Origin: Clostridia bacterium
GTDB taxonomy: Bacteria; Bacillota; Clostridia; Acetivibrionales; DSM-2933
Reading direction: 5' to 3'
Assembly (NCBI GenBank): GCA_026418275.1
Contig: JAOABQ010000113.1
Span: forward strand, 1 to 64,000
DNA: 64,000 nt
Of this stretch, positions 17,393 to 27,052 are shown piece by piece. A program made the translations under genes and the position numbers. How positions within the stretch are numbered: the stretch's first letter is position 1; each line of letters starts with the position of its first letter. The notes below the pieces were generated by a model. That model was not told the origin of the DNA, searched no databases, and saw only the letters and a list, made by a program, of their open reading frames with translations.

Positions 17393-17752
17393 CTAGCATT
17401 CCAGCTTAAAGTCCGCAAAGACTTTTTCCTTTTCATGTTCTTCTATAATATGAAGATAGTCGTAATCTCTTTGAAATTTTTTTAATATGGACAGGGTTTC
17501 ATCCTTTGAGCCCATATCCAGCACAACAAAATTTTTGCTATGGACTAAAGATCTTGATGTCTCATTCCCGAGAATTTCTCTCATAATCCCTTCTATGGTA
17601 TCCTCCTGATCTTTAACGATCAGCACTAACTTAATATTGCTGCTTTGAGCCTTTATCCTGTGGTAAATGGAATGAAGAACGCTGTAGAGAAGGTAGATGG
17701 CGCCATATGTAGCTAAAAGGCATATCAGCACAGTGCCCAGGGTTTTAAACAT
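17393..17752 (-). CDS. small membrane-anchored protein with partial glycosyltransferase-like fold
   Basis: This 119-aa protein has one N-terminal membrane helix (residues 8-28), then a soluble part reading IKLVLIVKDQEDTIEGIMREI and FVVLDMGSKDETLSIL. That resembles the nucleotide-binding strands of GT-A (family 2) glycosyltransferases, with a DMGSKD in place of D.GS.D. It ends well before the catalytic half, so it is unlikely to be an active transferase. The ATG follows GGAGGTGATTTT. I do not recognise a named family. Confidence 0.65.
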   Translation of the reverse strand: MFKTLGTVLICLLATYGAIYLLYSVLHSIYHRIKAQSSNIKLVLIVKDQEDTIEGIMREILGNETSRSLVHSKNFVVLDMGSKDETLSILKKFQRDYDYLHIIEEHEKEKVFADFKLEC

Positions 17753-17824
17753 AAAATCACCTCCAATTTATTATATGTAGGGGTAGGTATTAAAGGTGAT
17801 TTGTTATATTTTAGTAGGATAATA

Positions 17825-17862
17825 AAAGGAACTGTCTCCTTTTTTGAGACAGTTCCTTAAAC
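17825..17862 (-). terminator. metK terminator
   Basis: AAGGAACTGTCTC and GAGACAGTTCCTT form a 13-pair stem around a six-base loop, followed leftwards by TTTTATT. It lies about 40 bases beyond the metK stop. Confidence 0.85.
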
Positions 17863-17897
17863 AACTTCTTATACTTATTTTATGAATAGTAGATAGA

Positions 17898-19091
17898 TTA
17901 TATAATCTCTGCTTCCTTCTTTAAAATTTCCGCCTTATCTGTCTTTTCCCAAGACAGTTCGATATCCGTCCTTCCCAAGTGCCCATAAGCTGCTGTCTGT
18001 TTGTAAATCGGCCTTCTCAAATTCAATGTTTGAATAATTCCGGCAGGTCTTAGATCAAAATGCTTTTGTACTAATTTTACGATTTTTTCCTCAGGGATGG
18101 ATGCTGTGCCAAATGTGTCTACCAAGACAGATACAGGCTTCGCAACACCAATCGCATAGGCAAGCTGTACTTCACACTTCCTTGCCAATCCCGCAGCTAC
18201 AATATTTTTAGCAACATACCTTGCCGCATAAGCTGCTGAACGGTCTACCTTTGTCGGGTCCTTACCCGAGAAAGCACCGCCGCCATGCCTTGCATAACCG
18301 CCATAAGTATCTACGATAATTTTTCTGCCCGTCAAGCCTGAATCCCCTTGGGGTCCGCCAATAACAAATCTTCCCGTCGGGTTTACAAGGTATCTGGTAT
18401 TGCTATCTAATAAGTTTGAAGGAATAGTAGTTTTAATAACCTTTTCAATGATATCCTTTTCGATGGTGTCATGGTCTACATCCGGCGAATGCTGCGTAGA
18501 AATAACTACGGTGTCAACCCTCACAGGCTTGTCCCCATCATATTCAACTGTTACCTGGGATTTACCGTCAGGCCTTAAATATTTTAATGTTCCATCTTTT
18601 CTTATATCTGTTAGCTTCTTAACCAATTTGTGCGCTAATGAAATCGGCATCGGCATTAATTCCGGGGTTTCATCACAAGCAAACCCAAACATCATACCCT
18701 GGTCCCCTGCACCAATTGCTTCAATTTGGGAGTCTGTCATTTCACCTGCTTTTGCCTCCAATGCTTTATCTACACCCATGGCAATATCGGTAGACTGCTC
18801 ATCAATGGATGTAATAACAGCACAGGTATCACCATCGAATCCGTATTTGGCTCTATCATACCCAATTTCCTTTATGGTATTGCGTACAACCTTCGGAATA
18901 TCTACGTAACAATTTGTCGTAATCTCACCCATAACCAGAACAAGTCCGGTTGTAACAGCAGTTTCACATGCAACTCTTGCCATAGGGTCTTTTTCATAAA
19001 TAGCATCCAATACCGCATCGGATATTTGGTCACAGATTTTATCCGGATGCCCCTCCGTAACTGATTCAGATGTAAATAACCTTCTCGCCAT
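17898..19091 (-). CDS. metK: S-adenosylmethionine synthetase
   Basis: A 397-aa enzyme that makes S-adenosylmethionine from methionine and ATP in the cytoplasm. It shows the family signatures [17 protein letters not shown] at the start, [12 protein letters not shown] near residue 117 and [16 protein letters not shown] near residue 268. Length is normal for bacteria. It is monocistronic, with AAAGGAGG upstream of ATG, a SAM-I riboswitch in the leader and its own terminator, so expression should fall when SAM is abundant. That SAM also supplies the radical SAM maturase encoded further right. Confidence 0.97.
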   Translation of the reverse strand: MARRLFTSESVTEGHPDKICDQISDAVLDAIYEKDPMARVACETAVTTGLVLVMGEITTNCYVDIPKVVRNTIKEIGYDRAKYGFDGDTCAVITSIDEQSTDIAMGVDKALEAKAGEMTDSQIEAIGAGDQGMMFGFACDETPELMPMPISLAHKLVKKLTDIRKDGTLKYLRPDGKSQVTVEYDGDKPVRVDTVVISTQHSPDVDHDTIEKDIIEKVIKTTIPSNLLDSNTRYLVNPTGRFVIGGPQGDSGLTGRKIIVDTYGGYARHGGGAFSGKDPTKVDRSAAYAARYVAKNIVAAGLARKCEVQLAYAIGVAKPVSVLVDTFGTASIPEEKIVKLVQKHFDLRPAGIIQTLNLRRPIYKQTAAYGHLGRTDIELSWEKTDKAEILKKEAEII

Positions 19092-19221
19092 TTTAAACTC
19101 CTCCTTTATATTTGAGATTTTATTGAGACCATGCGTAAAAACATTGACTTTGAAAATGCAGGTATATCAATAAGCATTTACCAAGCATAAAGTTTTTAAG
19201 CACCTTATTAGATTTCAGAAC

Positions 19222-19356
19222 TAAAAAAACCTCTTCAATGAAGAGGCTTATTTTCGCTCCTCATCTGGCAGATATAATCTGCTGGAATTGGCACCGTACT
19301 ATAAGCCGGTTGCCGGGTTTCATCGGGCCGTTTCCCTCCACCTCTCTGGATAAGGT
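19222..19356 (-). ncRNA. SAM-I (S-box) riboswitch with terminator, upstream of metK
   Basis: Read leftwards, the leader has the S-box core: AGAGAGGTGGAGGGAAACG, then GATGAAACCCGGCAACC, then a GGTGCCAATTCCAGCAG segment. Next comes the expression platform, a hairpin with arms CCTCTTCA and TGAAGAGG and a TTTTTTT tail (about 19222-19250). Binding of SAM to this class stabilises the terminator and turns the gene off. It lies about 130 bases ahead of metK, in a 510-base gene-free stretch that otherwise shows nothing. Confidence 0.95.
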
Positions 19357-19601
19357 ATATTACAATATTTTACTTTTATAAAAATAATGTAACATAAACA
19401 TCCTTCTAAGTCAAGTATGTAGAAAAAACAGATTTGTATCCGCCATAGAAATACTTAAAATGACAGCAGGCACCCGCTGATTTGGGAAATGATACTGAAG
19501 GCGGAATGCCTCCAATTTTATCTTTTTCTCTTTAGTTGAACCACGCTTTCTTAAGCGGTATAATGAAAATGAAATTACTTGAGTACAAAGGATGAGATAA
19601 A

Positions 19602-20486
19602 ATGGATTCGATTTTACTCCCCAAAGCATGGGAAAGCTTATTAAGTTCATCCAGTTTTCTTCCCGTCATTATAAAAACCATTGAGCGGTTTCATGATACA
19701 AGCTGGTCTATGGAGCCCAATCAGCATGAATTTTTTGAAATGGTATATATTAAAAAGGGAAATGCTATTTTTGAGATTGCCGGTGAACCGGCAGCCATTG
19801 GACCCAATGACATCGTAATTATTAAGCCGAATCAGCCGCACAAATTTATTGTAAAATCCGAATCCGGCTGTGAGTTTATCGTTCTGAGCTTTAAATTTAT
19901 AAGTCCTAAGAATACGGATTATTCTGAAGTTTCTTTAGAGGATTTTTTGAAATTTATTACAGGCAGGGAATCCGGAGCTTTCATTACACTCAAGGTAAGT
20001 CAGAAGAACGAAATTATTACTTTATTGAACAGGATTTTAAAGGAGAAGGAAAGCAACGAACTGGACAGTGAATTTTTAAATTACCTCCTTGTTTTGGAAC
20101 TTTTTGTACTTTTATCGAGAGCACTAAAAAGCGAATGGGAAAACAGTATCAAGGAAAAAAGCCCTAAGGTGAAGGAACTTATTGGCATTGCCGTCAACTA
20201 TATCCGCAATAACTTCGAGCGTGATATCTCCCTCGGGGATATTGCAAAATTCGTTTTTCTTAGTCCCAGTTACTTTACAAGGGCATTTAAAGAGGAAATG
20301 GGCCTAAGCCCCATCAATTATCTTCTGCAAATAAGGATTGAACGGGCCAAGGAACTTCTCTCTGATACTGAATTAAAGATCAGTGAAATTGCACAGCAGG
20401 TGGGATTTTCAAACCAGCAGCGCTTTAATGAAATTTTTAAAAAGTATACCGGACTTGCCCCCCTGCAATATAGAAAACAAAAGTAA
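19602..20486 (+). CDS. AraC family transcriptional regulator with cupin domain
   Basis: This 294-aa protein has an N-terminal cupin-like sensor (QHEFFEMVYIKKGNAIFEI near residues 36-54, then GPNDIVIIKPNQPHKF). A C-terminal pair of helix-turn-helix motifs follows, with FERDISLGDIAKFVFLSPSY near residue 206 and the AraC signature EIAQQVGFSNQQRFNEIFKK near the end. Such proteins usually sense a sugar or small metabolite. It sits upstream of leuCDB in the same direction, but 200 bases separate them and a regulatory link to leucine synthesis is not established. Confidence 0.88.
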   Translation: MDSILLPKAWESLLSSSSFLPVIIKTIERFHDTSWSMEPNQHEFFEMVYIKKGNAIFEIAGEPAAIGPNDIVIIKPNQPHKFIVKSESGCEFIVLSFKFISPKNTDYSEVSLEDFLKFITGRESGAFITLKVSQKNEIITLLNRILKEKESNELDSEFLNYLLVLELFVLLSRALKSEWENSIKEKSPKVKELIGIAVNYIRNNFERDISLGDIAKFVFLSPSYFTRAFKEEMGLSPINYLLQIRIERAKELLSDTELKISEIAQQVGFSNQQRFNEIFKKYTGLAPLQYRKQK

Positions 20487-20598
20487 AAGGTTTTTTTACC
20501 TCAACAAAAAACGTTAAAAAATATAAGGATTAGGGTAAATAACAGGAAGATTTTTTGTTTCTGAAAATTTATAATGATTTTATCAGCATAAATATGCA

Positions 20599-20628
20599 TT
20601 AAACCAATCGATTAACTTTTCGGTTTAA
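20599..20628 (+). promoter_or_regulatory. inverted repeat in the leuC leader
   Basis: TTAAACC and GGTTTAA arms, 16 bases apart, lie about 57 bases upstream of the leuC start. They may be an operator or part of a leader fold. I found no T-box motif (no AGGGTGGNACCGCG-like sequence), so leucine control is not by that route here. Confidence 0.3.
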
Positions 20629-20684
20629 TTTAGTATTTACCTTCAAAAACAACAATCATTAATATATTAAGGAGGATGAAGTTT

Positions 20685-21944
20685 ATGGGAATGACGATGA
20701 CCCAAAAAATTCTAGCAGATCACGCAGGTTTGGAAAGCGTTAAAACCGGACAGCTTATTAAAGCAAAGCTTGATATGGTGTTGGGAAATGACATTACAAC
20801 ACCGGTAGCAGTAAACGAATTTAAGAAAATAGGGATCAACAAGGTATTCGATGTAAACAAAATTGCCATTGTCCCTGACCATTTCACACCCAATAAAGAT
20901 ATTAAGTCTGCAGAACAAGTAAAATATATCCGCGAATTTTCAAAGGAAATGGGTATTGTAAACTTTTTTGAAATCGGCCAAATGGGTGTGGAACATGCTC
21001 TCCTTCCTGAAAAGGGATTAGTAGTTGCAGGAGATGTTATCATTGGTGCGGATTCCCATACTTGTACTTACGGAGCACTGGGTGCTTTTGCGACAGGTAT
21101 CGGAAGTACGGACATGGCAGCCGGTATGGCAACCGGAGAGGCTTGGTTCAAAGTTCCTGAAGCAATTAAGTTTGTTTTAAAGGGCAAACCGGGCAAATGG
21201 GTCAGCGGTAAGGATGTTATTCTTCATATTATCGGTATGATCGGCGTGGATGGCGCACTCTACAAGTCAATGGAATTTGTCGGAGACGGCGTATCCAGCC
21301 TCTCTATGGACGACCGGTTTGCAATGGCGAACATGGCTATTGAAGCAGGTGGAAAAAACGGTGTCTTTGAAGTGGATGAAAAGACTATTGCGTATATTAA
21401 TGAACATTCTACAAAATCCTATAAAGTATATAAAGCGGATGCAGATGCGGAATACGTAGAAACATATGAAATTGACCTTGCAGCGGTTAAGCCTACCGTA
21501 TCCTTCCCTCACCTTCCTTCCAACACGCGGACAATTGATAATGTGGGTGATGTAAAAATCGACCAGGTTGTTATCGGTTCTTGCACAAACGGAAGAATTG
21601 AAGATTTAAGAATGGCAGCACAAATCTTAAAAGGGAAAAAAGTTCATCCGGAAGTAAGATGCATCATCATTCCTGCAACCCAGAAAATTTGGAAGCAAGC
21701 CATGAGTGAAGGACTCTTTGACGTATTTATCGACTCGGGAGCAGCTGTCAGCACACCTACATGCGGCCCATGCCTCGGAGGACATATGGGTATACTTGCC
21801 AAAGGGGAAAGAGCGGTTGCAACTACAAACAGAAACTTTGTCGGTAGAATGGGTCATCCGGAAAGCGAAGTATATCTTGCAAGCCCTGCAATCGCAGCGG
21901 CATCAGCAATAGTAGGAAAAATAGCCTCACCTGAGGAAGTTTAA
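20685..21944 (+). CDS. leuC: 3-isopropylmalate dehydratase large subunit
   Basis: A 419-aa aconitase-type iron-sulfur subunit of isopropylmalate isomerase, which converts 2- to 3-isopropylmalate in leucine synthesis. The cluster cysteines fall in VIGSCTNGR (near residue 300) and [10 protein letters not shown] (near residue 360). The short length matches the 420-residue LeuC2 class rather than the 466-residue enterobacterial form. I start at the second ATG (20685) because the first ATG directly abuts GGAGG with no spacer. It is followed by leuD and leuB in one operon; leuA is not next to it. Confidence 0.94.
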   Translation: MGMTMTQKILADHAGLESVKTGQLIKAKLDMVLGNDITTPVAVNEFKKIGINKVFDVNKIAIVPDHFTPNKDIKSAEQVKYIREFSKEMGIVNFFEIGQMGVEHALLPEKGLVVAGDVIIGADSHTCTYGALGAFATGIGSTDMAAGMATGEAWFKVPEAIKFVLKGKPGKWVSGKDVILHIIGMIGVDGALYKSMEFVGDGVSSLSMDDRFAMANMAIEAGGKNGVFEVDEKTIAYINEHSTKSYKVYKADADAEYVETYEIDLAAVKPTVSFPHLPSNTRTIDNVGDVKIDQVVIGSCTNGRIEDLRMAAQILKGKKVHPEVRCIIIPATQKIWKQAMSEGLFDVFIDSGAAVSTPTCGPCLGGHMGILAKGERAVATTNRNFVGRMGHPESEVYLASPAIAAASAIVGKIASPEEV

Positions 21945-21966
21945 TACGAGGAGGGAATAATAAATT

Positions 21967-22461
21967 ATGAAAGCACAGGGAAAAGTAATAAAATATGGGG
22001 ATAATGTTGATACAGATGTAATTATACCTGCAAGGTATCTTAATACTTCAGATCCTGCAGAACTCGCCAAGTACTGCATGGAAGATTTGGATAAGGATTT
22101 TGTAAAAAAAGTTCAAAAGGGAGATATTATGGTAGCCGGCAAAAATTTTGGATGCGGTTCCTCCAGAGAGCATGCGCCTATCTCCATCAAAGCATCAGGT
22201 ATTTCATGTGTTATTGCCGAAACCTTCGCAAGGATTTTCTACAGAAATGCTATCAATATCGGTCTTCCGATTCTTGAATGCCCTGAAGCAGCGAAGGATA
22301 TTCAAGACGGCGACCAGATAAGTGTTGATTTTGATACAGGTAAAATTGTCAATCTAACAAAGAATAAAGAATATACCAGTGCTCCTTTCCCTGAATTCAT
22401 GCAGGAAATCATGGCAGCAGACGGCTTAATCGGGTATATTAAAAAAGATTTGAATAAATAA
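21967..22461 (+). CDS. leuD: 3-isopropylmalate dehydratase small subunit
   Basis: A 164-aa swivel-domain subunit that completes the isopropylmalate isomerase. It has the family motifs [15 protein letters not shown] at the N-terminus and [11 protein letters not shown] near residue 58. Length fits the LeuD2 class that pairs with the 420-residue LeuC. It begins 22 bases after leuC behind GAGGAGGGAATAATAAATT, and leuB follows after 36 bases. Confidence 0.95.
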   Translation: MKAQGKVIKYGDNVDTDVIIPARYLNTSDPAELAKYCMEDLDKDFVKKVQKGDIMVAGKNFGCGSSREHAPISIKASGISCVIAETFARIFYRNAINIGLPILECPEAAKDIQDGDQISVDFDTGKIVNLTKNKEYTSAPFPEFMQEIMAADGLIGYIKKDLNK

Positions 22462-22497
22462 TGATAGTATACTTCAGATTTTATAGGAGGTAGTAAA

Positions 22498-23580
22498 ATG
22501 AAATTTAACATTGCGGTACTTCCGGGTGACGGTATCGGCCCCGAAGTAATTGAGCAATCCATTGAAATTATCATGGCTGTAGGCGAAAAATACGGACATA
22601 AATTCATATTAACCGAAGCAAAACTCGGCGGATGTGCAATTGACGCATATGGCGAGCCCCTTCCGTCCGAAACACTGGAGCTCTGTAAAAACAGCGATGC
22701 AGTTTTATTAGGTGCTGTCGGCGGCTACAAATGGGATACCCTGCCCGGAAATAAGCGGCCCGAAGCAGGCCTTTTGGGAATACGCGCAGGCCTGGGTCTT
22801 TTTGCAAATCTAAGGCCTGCTGTTATCTATAATTCCCTGAAGGATGCCTCCCCTCTAAGAAGTGATATTGTAAAAGACGGCATTGATATCATGGTTGTTA
22901 GAGAGCTTACAGGCGGTATGTATTTCGGTGACAGGGGCAGGAAGCAAACAAACGATATGGGCCAGGCAGCGTATGATACAGAAATGTATAGTGAATTTGA
23001 AGTGGAAAGAATTGTCAGACTGGCTTTTGAAACTGCAATGAAAAGGAAAAAACTTTTAACCTCTGTCGACAAGGCCAATGTTCTTGAAAGCTCAAGGCTT
23101 TGGAGAGAGGTAGTATTAAAGGTATCCGCCGATTATCCGGAAGTAACTTTAAACCATATGTATGTTGATAATGCAGCAATGCAGCTCATCCGCAATCCCA
23201 TGCAGTTTGACGTAATGGTTACAACCAATATGTTCGGTGATATTCTATCGGATGAAGCTTCAATGATTACAGGTTCTATCGGTATGCTGCCTTCTGCAAG
23301 CCTAGGGAAGGGAACTTTGGGACTTTACGAACCGATCCACGGTTCTGCCCCCGACATTGCAGGTCAGGATAAAGCCAACCCCATTGCTACCATCTTATCG
23401 GTTGCAATGATGATGAAGTATTCTTTCGGACTGGATCAAATAGCCAGTGATATTGAATCTGCTGTTTGTAAAGTGCTTGATAAAGGCTATCGGACAGGTG
23501 ATATAGCTTCCCCCGGTTCCAATGTGATCGGAACTAAAATGATGGGCTGTCTCATAAAAAATGAATTACTTGCTTTATAA
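22498..23580 (+). CDS. leuB: 3-isopropylmalate dehydrogenase
   Basis: A 360-aa NAD-dependent decarboxylating dehydrogenase that oxidises 3-isopropylmalate to 2-oxoisocaproate. Motifs include [11 protein letters not shown] at the N-terminus, [13 protein letters not shown] near residue 138 and the active-site stretch [12 protein letters not shown] near residue 243. GGAGGTAGTAAA precedes the ATG. It closes the leuCDB operon and is followed by a strong terminator. Confidence 0.96.
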   Translation: MKFNIAVLPGDGIGPEVIEQSIEIIMAVGEKYGHKFILTEAKLGGCAIDAYGEPLPSETLELCKNSDAVLLGAVGGYKWDTLPGNKRPEAGLLGIRAGLGLFANLRPAVIYNSLKDASPLRSDIVKDGIDIMVVRELTGGMYFGDRGRKQTNDMGQAAYDTEMYSEFEVERIVRLAFETAMKRKKLLTSVDKANVLESSRLWREVVLKVSADYPEVTLNHMYVDNAAMQLIRNPMQFDVMVTTNMFGDILSDEASMITGSIGMLPSASLGKGTLGLYEPIHGSAPDIAGQDKANPIATILSVAMMMKYSFGLDQIASDIESAVCKVLDKGYRTGDIASPGSNVIGTKMMGCLIKNELLAL

Positions 23581-23596
23581 GATTAAGAATACTGCG

Positions 23597-23627
23597 AAGC
23601 GCCTGGGAGAACCCCAGGCGTTTCTAT
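23597..23627 (+). terminator. leu operon terminator
   Basis: CGCCTGGG and CCCAGGCG form a stem with an AGAA loop, followed by TTTCTATTT, about 17 bases after the leuB stop. Confidence 0.88.
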
Positions 23628-23804
23628 TTGGTCTTAAATTCCTTATGATTGATTTCTTACCGGTGCCCCAATCTAAGTTTTTTCAAAAAATATATTTTCA
23701 ATACTATCATAATATTTAAAACATATTGAAATCATAATACTTATTAGCATTCATAGAATTGATATTTAAACACCTTGATTGGTTTAAAAGGGCAGGTGTA
23801 TTTC

Positions 23805-24647
23805 ATGCATTACAATATCTTATCCGTTGATAAAACAAGCCATGCAAAGGCAGAGCTTTCTTCACTATTTAAAGGTATTGATGTGAATATCCTCTACGTA
23901 AAGGATGACATTGAAGCACTTAATACTTTGTATGACAATAGGGCTCCGGGTATTGACGCAATTATTTGGACCATCCACTCTCCAAACCCTGATGAATTTG
24001 ATGTAATTAAAAACGTTAAGCTTAAGGAAGCCTACAGCCATATTCCCATCATCATTCTGTCAAAATTTACAGATAAAAAATATATTATTAAAGCTATCGA
24101 AGTTGGTGCGGTAGAATATATTGCAAAGCCCTATGATAAAACAACAGCCCTCAATAAAATTATGAAAATCCTTGGCATAAAATTCGATGTTTCGGTTTTT
24201 GAAAAATCACATAATGACATGATCACTTTTAATTACTCCGACATGATCAGTAGAGAGCTAAAAGCCGCAAGCCGGGGCGAGTATCCGATGACCATGATGC
24301 TGGTATCCGTTACCTCTGTATATCCCGATATAAAAAAACAAAGTACGATTAGTGAAATTATCAATCTCATAAATAAAGTTATAAAATCAAGGATCCGAGA
24401 AACAGATACAACTTTTTATTACGGCATCAATAACTTAATCATTCTTCTACCTTTTGTGGGAAGAAATGCTGCATCCTTCGTAGAAAAAAAAATTCACAAC
24501 ATTTTTAAAACACACTCGCTCATTGGTGATGTTGGGAAGGGCTTTAGCCTTGTTGCAGCAAGTGTAACTTACCCTGAGGATGGGAAAATAAAAGAAAAAC
24601 TTCTCGAGAAATTGGAGACCAATTTTAAATTTGCAGCACAAGTATAA
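23805..24647 (+). CDS. degenerate response regulator (pseudo-receiver plus GGDEF-like domain)
   Basis: A 280-aa protein. Residues 1-125 follow the receiver fold (HYNILSVDKT start, IDAIIWTIHSPNPDEFD, IPIIILSKFTD, AVEYIAKPYD). The position of the phosphorylated aspartate holds a Trp/Thr and the N-terminal acidic pair is reduced to one aspartate, while the conserved lysine of KP remains. The rest (about 130-280) resembles a GGDEF-type fold, but the signature reads YYGINN, so no cyclase activity is expected. It begins at ATG 23805 behind GGGCAGGTG. It is monocistronic, with no sensor kinase beside it. It may act as a phosphorylation-independent or ligand-sensing regulator. Confidence 0.7.
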   Translation: MHYNILSVDKTSHAKAELSSLFKGIDVNILYVKDDIEALNTLYDNRAPGIDAIIWTIHSPNPDEFDVIKNVKLKEAYSHIPIIILSKFTDKKYIIKAIEVGAVEYIAKPYDKTTALNKIMKILGIKFDVSVFEKSHNDMITFNYSDMISRELKAASRGEYPMTMMLVSVTSVYPDIKKQSTISEIINLINKVIKSRIRETDTTFYYGINNLIILLPFVGRNAASFVEKKIHNIFKTHSLIGDVGKGFSLVAASVTYPEDGKIKEKLLEKLETNFKFAAQV

Positions 24648-24682
24648 AGATCATCTGTGCATGAAGCGCAGATGATCTTTGG
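24646..24682. terminator. hairpin between convergent genes
   Basis: AAAGATCATCTG and CAGATGATCTTT form a 12-pair stem just after the rightward regulator and before the leftward LexA-like gene. The T-run is short, so its efficiency is uncertain. Confidence 0.6.
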
Positions 24683-24742
24683 TAATTGATCCCTTAAGCC
24701 GCAATAAAGAGAGCTTTCAATCGGTTTAATCTTCTTTTTAAT

Positions 24743-25378
24743 CTAATATTTCGTATACTTTCCAACCAATTTTCCAACAATTACAACTTCATCTTTTTCA
24801 AAAGTATCTTTGTTTATAAGATTAACATCTGCCTCCAGCTTGATAAAATTCTCTTGCTTATCCGCAAAGTACCGTCTTAATAAAGAGTGGTTTTCATAGA
24901 CGACCAAAACTGTATCCCCGTCTTTTATATCGCATTCTCTGGATATAATAAGCATGTCTTCGTACTTAATTCCACTTTCCAAAAGGCTGTTATCAGGACA
25001 TTTAATCATAAAACAGTCTTTTTCCGATTCTACAATATCCGGAGCCACAGGTTGATATTTGTTGATATTGTATATGTTTAGCAAATCGGATACATTTCTT
25101 TTATTTACTTTTTTTACCTCTGGAATATATAAAGGATCTACATAGTGCGAATGATTTGATACAAGTTGAATAGACCGGGCCATACCGATTTCCCTCTTAA
25201 TGACCCCCTTTTGCTCCAGTCTGTTTAATATTCCCTGAACTGCTCCGGGAGTCTTTTCTCCTACCATTTCACCTATTTCTCTTACTGTAGGTGGAATCTT
25301 TTTTGACTTAATAAAAGCTTCAATAGCATAATAAATCTTTTTTTGCTTAGACGTTAACGAACTAAAATCCGGATTCAC
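24743..25378 (-). CDS. LexA-like regulator with altered protease site
   Basis: A 211-aa protein with the LexA layout. The N-terminal winged helix begins with LTSKQKKIYYAIEAFIKSK and carries PPTVREIGEMVG and AVQGILNRLEQKGVI, as in LexA. The S24-like C-terminal domain keeps a serine in CPDNSLLESGI (near residue 118), but the lysine of the catalytic dyad is replaced by arginine in HSLLRRYF (near residue 159). No clear Ala-Gly cleavage pair is visible. The paralogue may therefore bind DNA without self-cleavage. I start at GTG 25378 (AAGGGTGAT upstream); an in-frame GTG nine bases earlier lacks a spacer. A true LexA may be encoded elsewhere. Confidence 0.75.
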   Translation of the reverse strand: MNPDFSSLTSKQKKIYYAIEAFIKSKKIPPTVREIGEMVGEKTPGAVQGILNRLEQKGVIKREIGMARSIQLVSNHSHYVDPLYIPEVKKVNKRNVSDLLNIYNINKYQPVAPDIVESEKDCFMIKCPDNSLLESGIKYEDMLIISRECDIKDGDTVLVVYENHSLLRRYFADKQENFIKLEADVNLINKDTFEKDEVVIVGKLVGKYTKY

Positions 25379-25607
25379 TGTTATCACCCTTTTTCCAATA
25401 TTTATCGCTTATTGAACATACTTTACATAACCACCGCATTATAGTTTACCAGACTTAATAAACATTTTCAAATCATATAGTTTCATTTATGTAAATTTAA
25501 TACAATAAACCGGTATTAATTTATGGTATTTTTAATGGCCCTTGAATTTATGCACACGATTTGTATACCGGATACTAAAAATGGTCATACTAAAATTGGG
25601 TGATTTT

Positions 25608-25877
25608 ATGAATAATGTGAATAATTATAATCAAAAGCAGATAAACCCGGCAAAAAACTTTGTTATTTTGACTATAGGCTGGGTTTGTGCAATAGTTTCT
25701 ACTTTTTTTTATCCCTTTGTCTTCGGTGTTGTTGGGGTAATCATGGGAATTATAGCAACGAAATACGGTAGTAAAAAAGGTCTTCCACTAATTGTTACAA
25801 GTATAATTTGCATGAGTATCGGTTTAATATTCGGCGGGGTTCTATTAAACTATTTAACCCACTATATGGGTTTTTGA
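25608..25877 (+). CDS. small two-helix membrane protein (DUF4190-like)
   Basis: An 89-aa protein with a short polar start (NNVNNYNQKQINPAK) and two or three hydrophobic helices (about residues 18-41 and 55-80), with glycine-rich GVVGVIMGIIATKYG between them. The layout resembles the DUF4190 group of unknown function. ATG 25608 follows GGGTGATTTT. A 23-codon upstream extension has no start signal. A copy of the double-hairpin repeat follows 118 bases downstream, before the terminator. Confidence 0.6.
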   Translation: MNNVNNYNQKQINPAKNFVILTIGWVCAIVSTFFYPFVFGVVGVIMGIIATKYGSKKGLPLIVTSIICMSIGLIFGGVLLNYLTHYMGF

Positions 25878-25994
25878 TTCTTTGGAGGAATACGGTTTTA
25901 AAAAAGTGCGGCAAACATATCCTTCACATTCCTCCGGAATTAATTTTGTCACTCTCTTTACATTTTCAAGGTGGTAGTTTGCACTCTGAATAAG

Positions 25995-26101
25995 CTAGTG
26001 CCCCGTACCGTAATTCTTTTCTAGGGTATGCGAGGCACAAACAGAGGAAGTGCATTTTTAACACTTTGAAACTTAAAATTTGTTGTGTTAAAAAGCACTA
26101 G
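25995..26101 (+). repeat. 105-bp double-hairpin repeat, copy 1
   Basis: The element opens with CTAGTG and ends with GCACTAG. It holds two adjacent hairpins. The first has arms GTGCC(C/T)CG and CGAGGCAC. After an AAACAGAGGA linker, the second has arms AGTGCATTTTTAACAC and GTGTTAAAAAGCACT. Copies recur near 29.68, 30.98 and 48.08 kb. The first arm here carries a C for T mismatch. Confidence 0.9.
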
Positions 26102-26144
26102 TGCCTCGTAACGTATTTCCTTTCTAGAGTATGCGAGGCACTAG
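26101..26144 (+). repeat. half copy of the double-hairpin repeat
   Basis: Directly abutting copy 1 is a second first-hairpin (arms GTGCCTCG and CGAGGCAC, ending ACTAG), without the second hairpin. This suggests tandem duplication or stepwise growth of the element. Confidence 0.85.
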
Positions 26145-26169
26145 ATGATTTATTCATCTTTACGTATGT

Positions 26170-26201
26170 TAAAAAACAAGGGCCATTCCTTGTTTTTTTT
26201 A
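26170..26201 (+). terminator. rightward terminator after repeat copy 1
   Basis: AAAAACAAGG and CCTTGTTTTTTTT form a hairpin with a long T-run. It probably belonged to the small membrane protein gene before the repeat entered between them. Confidence 0.75.
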
Positions 26202-26397
26202 CTTTTGGCACTGTTCCACCCCTTATTCCCTATAAAATTCTTTGAGATTTTTAATCATATGCAGTATAATGTTATATATATTTTGTTCAATGATTCTGAA
26301 TCAAAGGGCTGGTCCCAAGCATTTGCCTTGTACTTTGCCTTGATGAACTTTCAAAAAGATACTATAAGAATTTATGTTTTAAAGAGAGGTAATAATA

Positions 26398-26961
26398 ATG
26401 ATAGATCAGGAACGTGTAAAAAAAGCGGTTCGGGAAATCCTTTTAGCTATCGGGGAAGATCCGGACCGGGAAGGCTTGGCAGAGACACCCGACCGGGTAG
26501 CCAGAATGTATGAAGAAATATTTGCCGGGCTGCACAAAGACCCGCGAGAAGATGTGAAAATATTTCAGGAAGACAACCATGAAGAAATGGTATTGGTTAA
26601 GGATATACCCCTTTATTCGGTCTGTGAGCACCACCTCTTACCTTTTGTAGGTGTTGCACATGTGGTTTATATTCCCAAAAAGGGAAAAGTCATTGGACTT
26701 AGTAAATTGGCAAGGATTGTAGATACAATTGCAAAAAAGCCGCAGCTTCAGGAACGTCTTACCAGTCAGGTAGCAGATGTCCTAATGGAAACCATGAGTC
26801 CTTTAGGGGTTGCCGTCGTAGTTGAAGCTGAACACCTTTGCATGACAATGCGGGGAATAAAAAAGCCCGGGTCCAAAACAGTCACCTCCGCGCTGAGAGG
26901 GAACATTAAAACTGACGCAAGAACAAGATCTGAAGCAATGTCTCTTATCTATGGAAGATAG
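26398..26961 (+). CDS. folE: GTP cyclohydrolase I
   Basis: A 187-aa enzyme that converts GTP to dihydroneopterin triphosphate at the entry of folate synthesis. Motifs are [19 protein letters not shown] near residues 18-36, the zinc and active-site stretch [19 protein letters not shown] near residue 74, and [17 protein letters not shown] near residue 103, with the third zinc ligand in HLCMTMRG (near residue 142). Length is standard. It is monocistronic, with AGAGAGGTAATA upstream and a terminator downstream. Confidence 0.96.
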   Translation: MIDQERVKKAVREILLAIGEDPDREGLAETPDRVARMYEEIFAGLHKDPREDVKIFQEDNHEEMVLVKDIPLYSVCEHHLLPFVGVAHVVYIPKKGKVIGLSKLARIVDTIAKKPQLQERLTSQVADVLMETMSPLGVAVVVEAEHLCMTMRGIKKPGSKTVTSALRGNIKTDARTRSEAMSLIYGR

Positions 26962-27004
26962 AAATATTTTTTCAATAGATCTATTTGCTAAAATCATAAC
27001 TTTT

Positions 27005-27043
27005 AAATAGCCAAAACACTGGTTAGGTTTTGGCTATTTTTAT
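27005..27043. terminator. bidirectional terminator between folE and the TPR gene
   Basis: AAATAGCCAAAAC and GTTTTGGCTATTTTT form a 13-pair stem; A- and T-runs on both sides serve the rightward folE and the leftward TPR gene. Confidence 0.85.
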
Positions 27044-27052
27044 TTCAAAAAC

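Noticed and set aside
20487-20684. T-box or leucine leader peptide upstream of leuC
   Set aside because: I found no T-box sequence and no run of leucine codons behind a ribosome binding site.
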